Shown: positions 1 through 8,242, counted from the stretch's first letter. The stretch: DNA of 64,000 nt from Vibrio toranzoniae (GCF_024347655.1 NZ_AP025515.1:558001-622000); one strand, 5' to 3'. Notes: a model not told the origin generated them from the sequence alone. Numbers and translations: made by a program.

Positions 1-2
1 TC

Positions 3-1112
3 AACATTGATTCGGTGCTCCTGACAACACCTTATCGTTCCTGTTATATCTCTAAAACACGCTCGGAAATGGTAAAGCTCGATCAAATTGATGATTTTTA
101 CAACAGTGCAGATTTCTCGTACTCACATTTCGCCGATCACGAACATAATATTGACCTTACAGTGCGGATTTCTAAACGTCCTATTGAAGCTCGGTACAAA
201 AATTCATTGTTACCGCTGCTAGTCGATTCAGTCTCTATCCAAAAAAATGATAACGATATCTTGAACCTTGGCGAAAGCAATCAGCCTATTTATCAAACCT
301 CACTTTCAACTGGCGCATCCATCACGTTCTACAGTGACAATGTTGTTGAATTGTGGGCTGCACTTGCTCTGCTGCTCGCCACACTACTTTATCGCTCTTA
401 CATTTTGGGCTTTATTACTTACATGTATCGTTGGAGACATATCTCCTTTGAGGAAGAGCCAATAATCAACACAAAAGACAACACCGTTTTATACTACGAG
501 TTGTTGTCGAGAGTTCATAACGTTGGCGTCCTGAGCTTCATCAACACGATGAGACGTACCAATTTATTGACTTTTCATACTATTTTAATCATTGAAACGG
601 TCAAAAACGCTAAGTTAAACAACAACCATGAGATCTATGGTGTCAATGTATGTCCGAGTGCTTTGGTAGGCTCTAATTTTGAAAAACTCAGAGAACATTT
701 ATTAACATTGGAAGCAAATGAATTTGTCGTAGAGATTACTGAGTACTCGAACATTGGTTATGGCTGTGAGGTCATCGACAACATCAAAGAAGTTAAAGAA
801 CTTGGTATAACCATTGCGTTGGATGACTTTGGCACTGGCAATAACAATATCGAAATCATTAGTATTATCTCTCCTCGTTACCTAAAACTGGATCGTTGTT
901 TTGTTAAAGACATCGAATCAGGTGAACATCATCAAGGTGTATTGCTAAACATCTCGGAAATAGGTCGCTTATCAAACATCACTATGATTTACGAAGGTGT
1001 AGAAACCCGCAGACAACAATACATCTTATGTCAACTCGGCTACAACTTACATCAAGGTTACCTGTATAGCAGACCCAATAATTCAAAGGAGATAACCTCT
1101 GACCCTATTTGA
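3..1112 (+). CDS. EAL-domain cyclic-di-GMP phosphodiesterase, CSS-motif type (5' end outside window)
   Basis: The frame is open to the left window edge, so the N-terminus is missing; the GTG at 15 is probably internal. Numbering from that GTG, residues 1-110 look like the end of a periplasmic CSS-motif sensory region, about 112-130 form a transmembrane helix, and 150-360 are an EAL domain. Catalytic elements are visible: ExLxR as YELLSR (E162), E240 in VVEIT, DDFGTG (270-275), KLD (291-293), EGVET (327-331) and QGYLYSRP (347-354). No GGDEF domain is seen. The family hydrolyses c-di-GMP to pGpG at the inner membrane, with the periplasmic part thought to sense redox state through cysteines. Activity is inferred from intact motifs. 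Confidence 0.85.
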   Translation, partial: NIDSVLLTTPYRSCYISKTRSEMVKLDQIDDFYNSADFSYSHFADHEHNIDLTVRISKRPIEARYKNSLLPLLVDSVSIQKNDNDILNLGESNQPIYQTSLSTGASITFYSDNVVELWAALALLLATLLYRSYILGFITYMYRWRHISFEEEPIINTKDNTVLYYELLSRVHNVGVLSFINTMRRTNLLTFHTILIIETVKNAKLNNNHEIYGVNVCPSALVGSNFEKLREHLLTLEANEFVVEITEYSNIGYGCEVIDNIKEVKELGITIALDDFGTGNNNIEIISIISPRYLKLDRCFVKDIESGEHHQGVLLNISEIGRLSNITMIYEGVETRRQQYILCQLGYNLHQGYLYSRPNNSKEITSDPI

Positions 1113-1282
1113 GTATTGATGCCGCCCCTTTTCTATTAAAAATAGTCATCGCTCATAAGACCGATTTAGAGCCCACAAGGATGTAGGCTTCAAGTCCCCC
1201 CCTTCCGCAAAACGTTTTATCCAACCATGAAAATACTCTGTCCATTTTCATAAAATCATTGCCAATTTGAACAAATAGTTTA

Positions 1283-1304
1283 GTGTTATACATATGTATA
1301 CCAC
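1283..1304. promoter_or_regulatory. Probable operator of the GntR/YtrA-type repressor
   Basis: A perfect 14-bp palindrome TATACATATGTATA (1287-1300) is flanked symmetrically by GTG on the left and CAC on the right with one unpaired base between, giving a 22-bp inverted repeat. It lies 15 bp before the ATG of the GntR-family gene. YtrA-subfamily repressors are known to bind GTGTA-type inverted repeats in front of their own operon, so autoregulation is the likely role. Confidence 0.65.
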
Positions 1305-1319
1305 CATGCAGTGTTAATT

Positions 1320-1691
1320 ATGACCAAATGGAAAGACGACCAACCAATCTTTAGGCAGCTTGCGACAAAGATCAGTGACCAAATTCTTCAAGGCGTTTGG
1401 TTAGAGCAACAAGCATTGCCCTCTGTGCGTACGGTTGCCGCCGATCTAAAGATCAACCACCTCACTGTCATGAAAAGCTACCAGTTACTGGTGGATGAAG
1501 GGTTAGTAGAGAAAAAACGAGGCCAAGGCATGTATGTAGCCGAGGGGGCAGTTCAAAAATTGAAAGAGTCTGCACATCAGTCATTTATCAACACACAGAT
1601 CCCAGCCATCGCTGAGACGCTAGGCATCATTGATATGAGTGTCGAAGAACTCGTGAAACAGCTAGCACAACACATAAAGGATAAGTCATGA
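1320..1691 (+). CDS. GntR-family transcriptional regulator, YtrA subfamily
   Basis: Short GntR regulator of 123 residues from ATG 1320; a GTG at 1311 in the same frame is the alternative start, and neither has a clear Shine-Dalgarno. It has a winged helix-turn-helix (PIFRQLATKISDQILQG, then LPSVRTVAADLKINHLTVMK, then GLVEKKRGQGMYV) and only a short C-terminal helical tail. This is the YtrA layout, without a large effector domain. The stop overlaps the next ATG by 4 bases, so it is co-transcribed and translationally coupled with an ABC exporter, the classic arrangement for YtrA regulators, which repress their own transporter operon. Inducer unknown. Confidence 0.88.
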   Translation: MTKWKDDQPIFRQLATKISDQILQGVWLEQQALPSVRTVAADLKINHLTVMKSYQLLVDEGLVEKKRGQGMYVAEGAVQKLKESAHQSFINTQIPAIAETLGIIDMSVEELVKQLAQHIKDKS

Positions 1692-2593
1692 GTAGATCAC
1701 TTCCCTCAGAAAACGAATACCCTACGAACACGTCTTCTACAAAGAGACTGCTTTCGGTAAAAAACGTAACCAAAACCTATTCAAACCAAGTAGGTGTTGA
1801 GGACATCAGCTTCGAATTAAAGCCGGGACAAGTGCTTGGACTACTCGGTCACAATGGTGCGGGTAAATCGACACTGATCAAATCACTGCTTGGTGGTCAC
1901 AATTATCAAGGTGAGATTGAAGTGAATGGTTACCACCCCATCCACCAGCACGCAGAGCTAATGCAGCACTTATCGTACATTTCAGATGTGAACGTGTTGC
2001 CTGAGTGGATGACGGTTAAGCAGTTGCTTCGATACACAGAAGGTGTGCACCCAAGTTTTAAAAAACATAAAGCAGAACAAACCTTAAGCAGCACTAGCAT
2101 TAAACTTTCATCTAAAATAAAGCAGCTTTCTAAAGGAATGAAGGTACAACTTCACCTTGCCATCATCATCGCAACTGATACTCAAGTTTTGATCTTAGAT
2201 GAGCCAACACTGGGTCTAGACCTGCTCTACCGTGATACTTTTTACCGTCACCTTTTAGAGTGGTTCCATGACGGTGAACGCGCGATGATCATCGCTAGCC
2301 ATGAGGTTTCAGAGATTGAACACCTATTAACGGATGTGTTGATTCTGAAACAAGGTCACTGCGTGTTGCAAAAGAGCCTGGAAGACATCGAAAACGACTA
2401 TTTCATTATCGACGTGGAAAACAGCCATTCAAACGAGATCCAGAAGCTCAATCCATTGACCTCACAACCGGGCCTAGGGACCACTAAGTGGTTATTGGAA
2501 GGTCAATACAAAGAACTGGTTGAGTCATTGGGAAACATCTACAACGTGGGTCTCGCTGACCTATTCCTTGCAACACAAACGGAGAAGGCATAA
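1688..2593 (+). CDS. ABC transporter ATP-binding protein (YtrB-like)
   Basis: 301 residues. Walker A is GHNGAGKST, the signature is LSKGMKVQL, Walker B is VLILDEPTLGLD, and the H-loop is in IIASHE. The C-terminal 70 residues after the ATPase core are the short extension usual in drug/antibiotic-type ABC-2 exporters. The start overlaps the regulator stop (ATGA), and the stop codon TAA shares its last base with the ATG of the permease. The ATPase presumably energises the following membrane protein. Substrate unknown; YtrA-type systems are often induced by cell-wall-active compounds, which is only a family-level expectation here. Confidence 0.88.
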   Translation: MSRSLPSENEYPTNTSSTKRLLSVKNVTKTYSNQVGVEDISFELKPGQVLGLLGHNGAGKSTLIKSLLGGHNYQGEIEVNGYHPIHQHAELMQHLSYISDVNVLPEWMTVKQLLRYTEGVHPSFKKHKAEQTLSSTSIKLSSKIKQLSKGMKVQLHLAIIIATDTQVLILDEPTLGLDLLYRDTFYRHLLEWFHDGERAMIIASHEVSEIEHLLTDVLILKQGHCVLQKSLEDIENDYFIIDVENSHSNEIQKLNPLTSQPGLGTTKWLLEGQYKELVESLGNIYNVGLADLFLATQTEKA

Positions 2594-3450
2594 TGCATCC
2601 AAGTTTTTACATGCTAGAAAAAGAGCTTATCGAGCACAAGATTAACACTCGATTACCTCTGTTTGTCGCATTATGTGGTTTGTTGCTGTTCGTTAGCCTG
2701 TTCTTTAGCGGTCAGGCGCAACACGATTTTTTCTTTCAAATGGAAGTCAATGGCGACGTTAGTGACATCCACAGAGAGTTCGCACAAGATCTAAACTCAG
2801 TGATCTACTTTGGCGCAGGCCTAGTTTCACTGCTGCTTTCGACGCTATACATCCCTAAAACACTGCGTAAAGAGCGTCAAGAAGGCAGCTCAATGTTTTG
2901 GAGAAGTATGCCAGTATCCAATGCAATGACTCACGGAGTGAAGCTAGGCTTCGGTTTAGTGGTTATTCCAGCTCTCTGTGCGCTATTAGTGCTATTCGCC
3001 GATTTCCTACTTTGGATACTGAACATTTCAAGCCAACAACAATTAGCGCTGCTCGTCGAGCAGCAGTCTCTGTTTTATGTGCTAAGCAACTGGCTCGTGT
3101 TCTTTGGAAGAATGATGTTAGTTGCACTGGTTCTACTACCATTGGCAACGGTTACTCTGGCTATTTCACAGTTGGTTAATTCACCATTGCTTGTGATTTT
3201 TATCTCAAGCTATGCGATTAAGTTTCTCTCTGTTGCCGTGTTTGGGTTTTATGGCATCAATGACTTCCTATCTCTCATCGCTTCGCTACCAATCAACGTG
3301 CTGATGGCGAGTAATCCGTTCAGCGCGATTGCAGAAGCTCCAGTTTTATCTTTAGGTATTTACGTATTGATTGGTGTTAGCGGTTATCTACTGAGCCTAA
3401 AGCTAAACAGAACGGATGATGTAAGTTTGAAGGGTCTGTTCCAACGTTAG
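2593..3450 (+). CDS. ABC-2 type permease of the GntR-ABC operon
   Basis: 285 residues with about six hydrophobic segments (near residues 20-38, 72-90, 115-140, 165-190, 195-225 and 255-272), preceded by a short cytoplasmic N-terminus. The sequence MFWRSMPVSNAMTHGVKL in the first cytoplasmic loop resembles the coupling region of ABC-2 permeases (FWRSLPVSD-type). Translation starts on the A of the preceding stop. Together with the ATPase it would form a 2+2 exporter. A hairpin terminator follows at 3522-3549. Substrate unknown. Confidence 0.82.
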   Translation: MHPSFYMLEKELIEHKINTRLPLFVALCGLLLFVSLFFSGQAQHDFFFQMEVNGDVSDIHREFAQDLNSVIYFGAGLVSLLLSTLYIPKTLRKERQEGSSMFWRSMPVSNAMTHGVKLGFGLVVIPALCALLVLFADFLLWILNISSQQQLALLVEQQSLFYVLSNWLVFFGRMMLVALVLLPLATVTLAISQLVNSPLLVIFISSYAIKFLSVAVFGFYGINDFLSLIASLPINVLMASNPFSAIAEAPVLSLGIYVLIGVSGYLLSLKLNRTDDVSLKGLFQR

Positions 3451-3521
3451 AGAGAGCTATCCTGACGTTAATGATATCACTCCTGAGTAAATCACCACGT
3501 CCGATATCCAAATCAAAATCA

Positions 3522-3549
3522 AAGCTTCTGAGAAATCAGGAGCTTTTTT
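3522..3549 (+). terminator. Rho-independent terminator after the GntR-ABC operon
   Basis: 10-bp stem AAGCTTCTGA / TCAGGAGCTT (one G-T pair), GAAA loop, followed by TTTTT. Confidence 0.8.
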
Positions 3550-3633
3550 GTTTTCCCAATCACAGCAAATAAGTGATCATAATTATCGCAGGCAAAGGCT
3601 TTAGGGCCAGGCAGACATTTTCGGTAAGTTATT

Positions 3634-3712
3634 ATCCTACAACCACAATTTCTAACGAAGTTATCAAGCCTTTCAACAAGCGAAGGTGACCAAGTACCTA
3701 CGACGATGGGTA
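3634..3712. repeat. Diverged repeat, copy A (partner at 6087-6166)
   Basis: Matches 6087-6166 at roughly three quarters of positions by eye, for example CAACCACAATTTCTAACGAA here versus CAACCACAGTTTCTAACAAA there, and both end in a GGTAT-like motif. Read on the minus strand, both copies give a similar peptide (LLIPIVV, then LDNFVRNCG), although copy B has an in-frame stop. This is either a small mobile repeat or the same piece of a lost gene. Confidence 0.55.
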
Positions 3713-3828
3713 TTAGCAATACTTCCAATTTATTAACCTTACAAGTTAGATCATAAAAAAGAGGTAGAGGGCCGTTTTAACTAAGAAGAACTAAAGTGAA
3801 GCAAAGATGAGCTAAGAGGGGTATTAAT

Positions 3829-3869
3829 GAGCTGACACTGGATGCATTGTACTTAATGCCTGTCAGCTC
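3829..3869. other. Strong isolated stem-loop
   Basis: Outer 9-bp perfect stem GAGCTGACA / TGTCAGCTC and inner stem GCATT / AATGC around a 6-base loop. It is followed by TTTGG rather than a real T-tract, so it is weak as a terminator. No gene is visible on either side to explain it. Confidence 0.5.
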
Positions 3870-4000
3870 TTTGGAGAATGATTTCTTTAGTCACCTACCA
3901 GATAAAGGTCTTTGGGAGAACTAATGAAACCGGTTTGTTGCATTTTTCATTATACTTAAGCTTTTCAGCTTTTTGACTTGATAGCTTTACAATTTAAAGC

Positions 4001-4138
4001 TTATTTCTTTGCAGCTTCTTTTGACGTGTCTTTCCAATATTGGATACGAACGCGATGAAGTTGTGCTCTTCTCATTTTTTTCATATGGGATATTTCCTTT
4101 TCATTTAACTGCTCTTCTTGAGCTATTTTTATTGCCAA
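4001..4138 (-). CDS. Possible small basic protein (doubtful)
   Basis: 45 codons from a TTG at 4138, or 27 codons from ATG 4084. The peptide is rich in Lys, Arg, Glu and Gln and would form one amphipathic helix (ending QYWKDTSKEAAKK). It has no recognised domain and no clear ribosome-binding site for the long form. It may be a gene remnant or chance. Listed because nothing else explains the stretch. Confidence 0.2.
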   Translation of the reverse strand: MAIKIAQEEQLNEKEISHMKKMRRAQLHRVRIQYWKDTSKEAAKK

Positions 4139-4555
4139 CTATTCGAATCTAACGGTGTTTGATGGCTAGATCAATGATACAGGTCACGAAATATATGGAA
4201 TTCTTAGTACCATTTGCATCAAAGTATGACCTAGATATCAACTATGGTTCAGTTTAATACCATGAGTTGTTATTCGAATTTAAGGTTAACTCTCTCAAAT
4301 GACATATTCATTTCAGTATCAATACAGTTCAATGATACGTATTAATAGACCGGACCAGCACGGATTTAGTTCCAAATATTTACTTTATTTCACCCACCAA
4401 AGTTACCACGTAACAATCGGTATATTGAAGATGATCGTTTTATACCCCACAATGGTCTGTACGTCACAACATCAAAATGTGTTTATATTGGCAATGGATA
4501 AAGCCTCTATCTAATAGATAATGCTCGTAATAGATAAAGTTAAATGGACGTAATA

Positions 4556-4882
4556 ATGAGTAAAGTAATTCTACAAGGTCATATTCTAGTGCCAGACAAC
4601 GCCCTAGAAGCAGTCACCCAAGCCTTGGCTGCGCATAAAGAACTCACACTTGCGGAACCTGGCTGTATAGTGTTTCGGATCAGTCAAAGTACGCTTCAAC
4701 CTAATCGCTTTGAAGTGTATGAAGAGTTCACTAACCGAGAGGCATTCGACACACACCAACGTCGAGTTAAAAGCTCGGAATGGTGTGAAATCTCTAAGAG
4801 CGTGACACGTCATTATCAAGTCACCGATGTTCCGACACCTAATGACGTATCCGCTAGTCAACTGCATCATCACACTGATTAA
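4556..4882 (+). CDS. ABM-domain (antibiotic biosynthesis monooxygenase-like) protein
   Basis: 108 residues from ATG 4556, preferred over ATG 4544 because a GGA sits 7 bases before it. The whole protein is one ABM/dimeric alpha-beta barrel fold: VILQGHILVP start, LAEPGCIVFRISQS, then FEVYEEFTNREAFDTHQ, the usual signature of YgiN/quinol-monooxygenase-like small enzymes. A short His-rich tail (HHHTD) ends it. Members act as cofactor-free oxygenases on quinones or as heme-degradation relatives. No partner gene is adjacent, so the substrate cannot be inferred. Confidence 0.78.
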   Translation: MSKVILQGHILVPDNALEAVTQALAAHKELTLAEPGCIVFRISQSTLQPNRFEVYEEFTNREAFDTHQRRVKSSEWCEISKSVTRHYQVTDVPTPNDVSASQLHHHTD

Positions 4883-4940
4883 ATAAGCTCCCTAACGAAC
4901 GCAGGTTTTAAAATGTGCGGAATGTCCACTGAACCAAGTT

Positions 4941-5405
4941 TTAATGAGGTGTTGGCAAACCATTTAAAATGCTACTTTCTGTTGTTTCGAGAGTTTTACT
5001 GCCAATCCCAAAACTGATGATTCCTGCTTTTTGTATGGCAGATTCTGCCATCAAGGTAATTTGATTGTCGTTGAAAAGGCCACCAGCAATCATACTTTGT
5101 GGGACGGTTTTTGTGGCCACAACTTTAGTGGCCGGGGAACCATCTGTAGCCGCGCTGGGGCTCGGATTAAAAATCCAACGGTTATCCTGAATCAAGGCAT
5201 AACCATTTTGAATAACAATATCATCGACTTGTTGCTGATACTTATCAGTCAATATAACCTCCCAGTTTTCAACTGCTTCAGGTTGGATGAAATAGGGATT
5301 GTTCAGACCAATTTCTGAAGCAGAAAGATCGGCGACTGACTGTAATTGCTGACGCTGGAAAGCAAGTCGTGCAGTATCAATAGCGACAGAAGTAAAGATA
5401 ACCAA
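4941..5405 (-). pseudogene. Internal fragment of a TadG/TadE-like Flp pilus assembly gene
   Basis: The reverse-strand frame reads VIFTSVAIDTARLAFQRQQ then LQSVADLSASEIG, the conserved segment just after the N-terminal membrane anchor of TadG-like proteins. It lacks the anchor itself: upstream codons are out of family, and the only start at the scar is a TTG. The downstream end is also lost. Homology-like sequence stops near SSILNGL at about 4960, and the frame closes four codons later; intact family members are several hundred residues. No other tad/flp gene is present. It is a non-functional internal piece abutting the FhaC-like fragment at about 5403. Confidence 0.7.
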
Positions 5406-5906
5406 AGTATCAGTAGTGCATTTAGATATAGGAGTGATTTAGAAACTGAAAATATCTACAACAGCGATTTTACTTTTTACGACCTTAATTTATCTACTTC
5501 ATATGAATTTATTAAGGATTACGTTGTATCTTTGCGGGCAAACTGCATGTTTGCCGATGAGAGGATAGTGCCATCGCAGCGTTTAAATTACGGTGGTCTC
5601 AACTATGGCCGTGGTTACCCGGAAAACACCATAGAAGGTGATAGAGGATATGGCACCGAAGTAAAGCTGTTACAACGAAACAAACATGGGAATTATTTTT
5701 TTAACCCCTATATCACTTATGACTTCGCTTATACCGAGCGAGAGCTTTCTACCGCCAGAACAAACCGGATCTCATCAGCAGCACTTGGTGTTGAAATTGG
5801 CTTTGAAGCAAACTTATATGTTGCTGTTGACTATGCTAAACCCTTAAAAGAAAGAGAATACAATAACGACTATGTCTACAACCTAAATATAAACTGGCAA
5901 TTTTAG
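5403..5906 (+). pseudogene. 3' fragment of an FhaC/ShlB-type two-partner secretion outer-membrane protein
   Basis: About 167 codons coding for the C-terminal beta-barrel part of a TpsB (Omp85-like) transporter. It carries LNYGGLNYGRGYPENTIEGD, which corresponds to the conserved loop-6 VRGY region followed by GD.GYG, then repeated amphipathic strands ending in the outer-membrane-type terminal Phe (NINWQF). An intact TpsB is around 550 residues with POTRA domains, so at least two thirds are missing. The open frame extends left to 5346 only by running through the antisense tadG fragment. No TpsA exoprotein gene is nearby. A remnant. Confidence 0.72.
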
Positions 5907-6046
5907 TTAACTTTCGTTTTCCTGAACTATCCAAGGTGCAAGTATATTTTAATGGATGGATTTGTCCCCCAAAGACGCTTCGTACTCGGGCATACCAACC
6001 CCTACATGTAAAAAAGATGATGTGGTTAGGCAGGCCGCCTTAAGAT

Positions 6047-6075
6047 GAAGCCCATTCATTTGCAGAATGAGCTTC
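6047..6075. other. Stem-loop beside repeat copy B
   Basis: 10-bp stem GAAGCCCATT / AATGAGCTTC (one G-T pair) with a 9-base loop, 11 bp before the repeat copy at 6087. No T-tract. Confidence 0.35.
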
Positions 6076-6086
6076 TATGCATGTAA

Positions 6087-6166
6087 TACCAACCAACCAC
6101 AGTTTCTAACAAAGTTGTCGAGCGCTGTAACAAGCTATGGTGGCCAATTACGTACTACGATTGGTA
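6087..6166. repeat. Diverged repeat, copy B, with TACCAA/TTGGTA ends
   Basis: A unit of about 76 bp bounded by TACCAA on the left and TTGGTA on the right, with TA at each edge. These ends look like the termini of the IS630 element at 47950-49057. It matches copy A at 3634-3712. The structure suggests a MITE-like derivative of an IS630/Tc1-type element, but the internal sequence is not that of the IS in this window. Confidence 0.5.
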
Positions 6167-6196
6167 TGAGTAGCATTGTTTGAAAGGAACTATAAA

Positions 6197-6679
6197 TTAG
6201 TGACAAACGACGCTTGGTTTATCTCCTAAAAACCAAGAAACCCACTTTCTTTTGGAGTTTAAGATGAAGCCTTCTTCAAGGTTAATTCCATTAACTATCA
6301 GTCCGTCAACGTTTCCATTATATTCTTTTGTTGTGAAGCGCCAATCTTTACTATTTACCCGTTTCCCTTGAATAAGTGCATCATTGAGCCGTTGACTTAC
6401 AACGACAATAGTTAGACCTTTCGTTTTACTGATCCCCAAATCAGGTTCAGCAATACTCCCCACAGCAACAGGCACCTGAACAGTACATATTTTTTCGTCT
6501 TGACGAGTAAATATATAGTTCGCTTCCCCGACTCGGCCGTTAAGCCACAAGAGCTGTCCTTGGGTCATAGTGTCGATTGTTAGAGTACCAAACGTATCCG
6601 CCGGCGATAGAGTGATGGCGCCACTAAATGTTGAGATAAAAACAGACAAAAACACATGCAAAGTGATTGCTTTTTTCAT
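6197..6679 (-). CDS. Predicted secreted protein of unknown function
   Basis: 160 residues from ATG 6679, chosen because GGAGG lies 7 bases upstream and the ATG overlaps the stop of the DUF805 gene (ATGA); a longer frame to 6778 would run inside that gene. Residues 1-22 form a signal peptide (MKKAITLHVFLSVFISTFSG). The rest is a soluble, probably beta-rich domain with two cysteines (ICTVQV and the terminal VVCH) that could form a disulfide. No known family recognised. The tight coupling to DUF805 suggests the two act together at the envelope. Confidence 0.6.
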   Translation of the reverse strand: MKKAITLHVFLSVFISTFSGAITLSPADTFGTLTIDTMTQGQLLWLNGRVGEANYIFTRQDEKICTVQVPVAVGSIAEPDLGISKTKGLTIVVVSQRLNDALIQGKRVNSKDWRFTTKEYNGNVDGLIVNGINLEEGFILNSKRKWVSWFLGDKPSVVCH

Positions 6680-7011
6680 GCTAAAGCCTCCTGATCGTTC
6701 TGAACATTGGTCGATTTCACCAACAAATATATTAACCAAAAAGGTCCTACTGCTGGTATAAAAAAGACCAGTCCCCAATAACCAGATCTGTTAATATCGT
6801 GCAGTCTACGCACTATTGCGGAAAGCATAGGAATGAAACTTAAAATGCCATAAATGGTGTCAAACCAAGTCGTCATATCCATAGCCATATCAGCCACAAT
6901 ACACCCGACACTCACCAATATATGCACGAGTATAAACATCCAGTATTCTTCACGCGACGAGCGGCCAACAAAATCTAAACTTCGTTTCCAAGCTAGAAAA
7001 TAAAACTTCAT
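6676..7011 (-). CDS. DUF805 family inner-membrane protein
   Basis: 111 residues from ATG 7011, which has GAGGTGA 5 bases upstream (a GTG at 7020 is the alternative). Typical DUF805 features: start FYFLAWKRSLDFVGRSSREEYW, several hydrophobic helices (about residues 26-46, 50-68 and 84-106), the RRLHDINRSGYW motif, and the PAVGPFWLIYLL end. The function of the family (YhaH-like) is not known. First gene of a two-gene operon with the secreted protein at 6197, divergent from the AraC-type regulator at 7199. Confidence 0.85.
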   Translation of the reverse strand: MKFYFLAWKRSLDFVGRSSREEYWMFILVHILVSVGCIVADMAMDMTTWFDTIYGILSFIPMLSAIVRRLHDINRSGYWGLVFFIPAVGPFWLIYLLVKSTNVQNDQEALA

Positions 7012-7198
7012 AAATGTCACCTCAATAACGAATTGATGATGACATTTTGCCTCGAAATAAGGGGAGTATACGTCTCAAAACAGGTTTTAGGTCGTCCTTA
7101 AACAAGTTTTTGTCTATTTTACATTTTTAATTATATTTCATCGAGTTATCCTTGGTGCAATCCCGTTCAAATACCCATTTATTAATCTAGGTCCAACT

Positions 7199-8242
7199 AT
7201 GCTTGCGATTCCCGTACCATTCATTGTTTCTATGTTGCTAGGGTTATTGGCGATAATACTTTATGCCCGACTCTCTCAACAAACTAAGGTCGCAAGCATG
7301 TTTTTAGGGCTGTGCTCTGCCACTACCGCGATGGTTGGATTACGCTGGACATTTGGACTTGAAATTTTCAGCATCGCACAACCTATTTTGGCTTCTACAA
7401 TTCCTGTTGCAGCGTGGTATGCGTTTGCGCATGCAAATCGAGACCTCGGCTTCTTACCTATTAAACACTTTGTTGCACCATTACTCGTTGTTGTGAGCTC
7501 TATAACTCAACCCTGGTTAGCACTTCCATTGGATGAAATACTTACTTTAACTTACATCATTTATGGAATTGCACTACTCCGCTTTTCGTCAACAGAAGCC
7601 GCACTGATTAATGTCTCGCTAGGAAATTGGGAAGGAGTAAAAAAAGCAGAGAGTATTGCTGGGTGGGTACTGATATTTTCTGCATTTGTAGATACATTCA
7701 TGTCGTTGGATTTAACTTTTAACCAAGGCGAACTGTCACTCTACATACTTACTGCTGCACATTTAGTTCTTTTGCCCGTGCTATCGATAGCTGTCGTCGT
7801 GACAGGTATTAATACTCCTATAACGAATGGGGAAAAGTCCAAAGAAATGAATGGCGCTAATGATGAGCCACTAAGTTCTGCATTAATGACCAGTGAACGG
7901 GCTGAAGAAATCACTTCTATGTTAGATAGCAAGATTTGCCAAGACTCTCTTTACCTAGACCCTGAACTCACTCTTTCGAAATTGACACGAAAGTTAGGTA
8001 TACCAGCAAAACAAATTTCTATCGCAGTCAATCAAGTTCATAAAAAGAATATTTCTAAACTCATCAATAAGTATCGTATAGACCATGCCAAACATGCTTT
8101 GATTACGTCGCAAGACACTATTACTCAAGTATTCATGAATTCTGGTTTTCAGACTAAATCTAATTTTAATCGGGAGTTTTCAACAATGACTGGAATGACA
8201 CCAAGTGAATACCGGAAAAGCAAAGAGAAACACAATAAGTAA
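7199..8242 (+). CDS. AraC-family regulator with N-terminal membrane domain
   Basis: 347 residues. The first ~210 carry about seven hydrophobic segments beginning right at the N-terminus (IVSMLLGLLAIILYARL), then a short linker, then an AraC/XylS DNA-binding domain at about 235-345. The first helix-turn-helix includes LTLSKLTRKLGIPAKQISIAVNQ and the second QDTITQVFMNSGFQTKSNFN, ending with the family signature MTGMTPSEYRKS. It would sense a signal in or across the inner membrane and bind DNA directly. Divergent from the DUF805 operon, which shares its upstream region (7021-7198) and is a candidate target. Confidence 0.85.
   Translation: MLAIPVPFIVSMLLGLLAIILYARLSQQTKVASMFLGLCSATTAMVGLRWTFGLEIFSIAQPILASTIPVAAWYAFAHANRDLGFLPIKHFVAPLLVVVSSITQPWLALPLDEILTLTYIIYGIALLRFSSTEAALINVSLGNWEGVKKAESIAGWVLIFSAFVDTFMSLDLTFNQGELSLYILTAAHLVLLPVLSIAVVVTGINTPITNGEKSKEMNGANDEPLSSALMTSERAEEITSMLDSKICQDSLYLDPELTLSKLTRKLGIPAKQISIAVNQVHKKNISKLINKYRIDHAKHALITSQDTITQVFMNSGFQTKSNFNREFSTMTGMTPSEYRKSKEKHNK

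Larger units (their letters stand above)
3550..4543. other. Accessory gene-poor stretch
   Basis: About 1 kb, AT-rich, with no convincing full-length gene. It holds one copy of a diverged repeat (3634-3712), a strong stem-loop (3829-3869) and a doubtful short reverse-strand frame (4001-4138). A 71-codon forward frame at 4299-4514 has an unconvincing composition and no recognisable domain. The look is of decayed accessory DNA. Confidence 0.6.

Noticed and set aside
3519-3728. 69-codon reverse frame over the terminator and repeat copy A
   Set aside because: It runs through a terminator hairpin, and the matching repeat copy B has an in-frame stop; better treated as a repeat or remnant.
4299-4514. 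71-codon forward frame in the gene-poor region
   Set aside because: No recognisable domain, composition unlike the surrounding genes, and no clear ribosome-binding site.
5031-5318. 95-codon forward frame antisense to the tadG fragment
   Set aside because: The reverse strand carries recognisable TadG-like sequence; the forward frame is its shadow.
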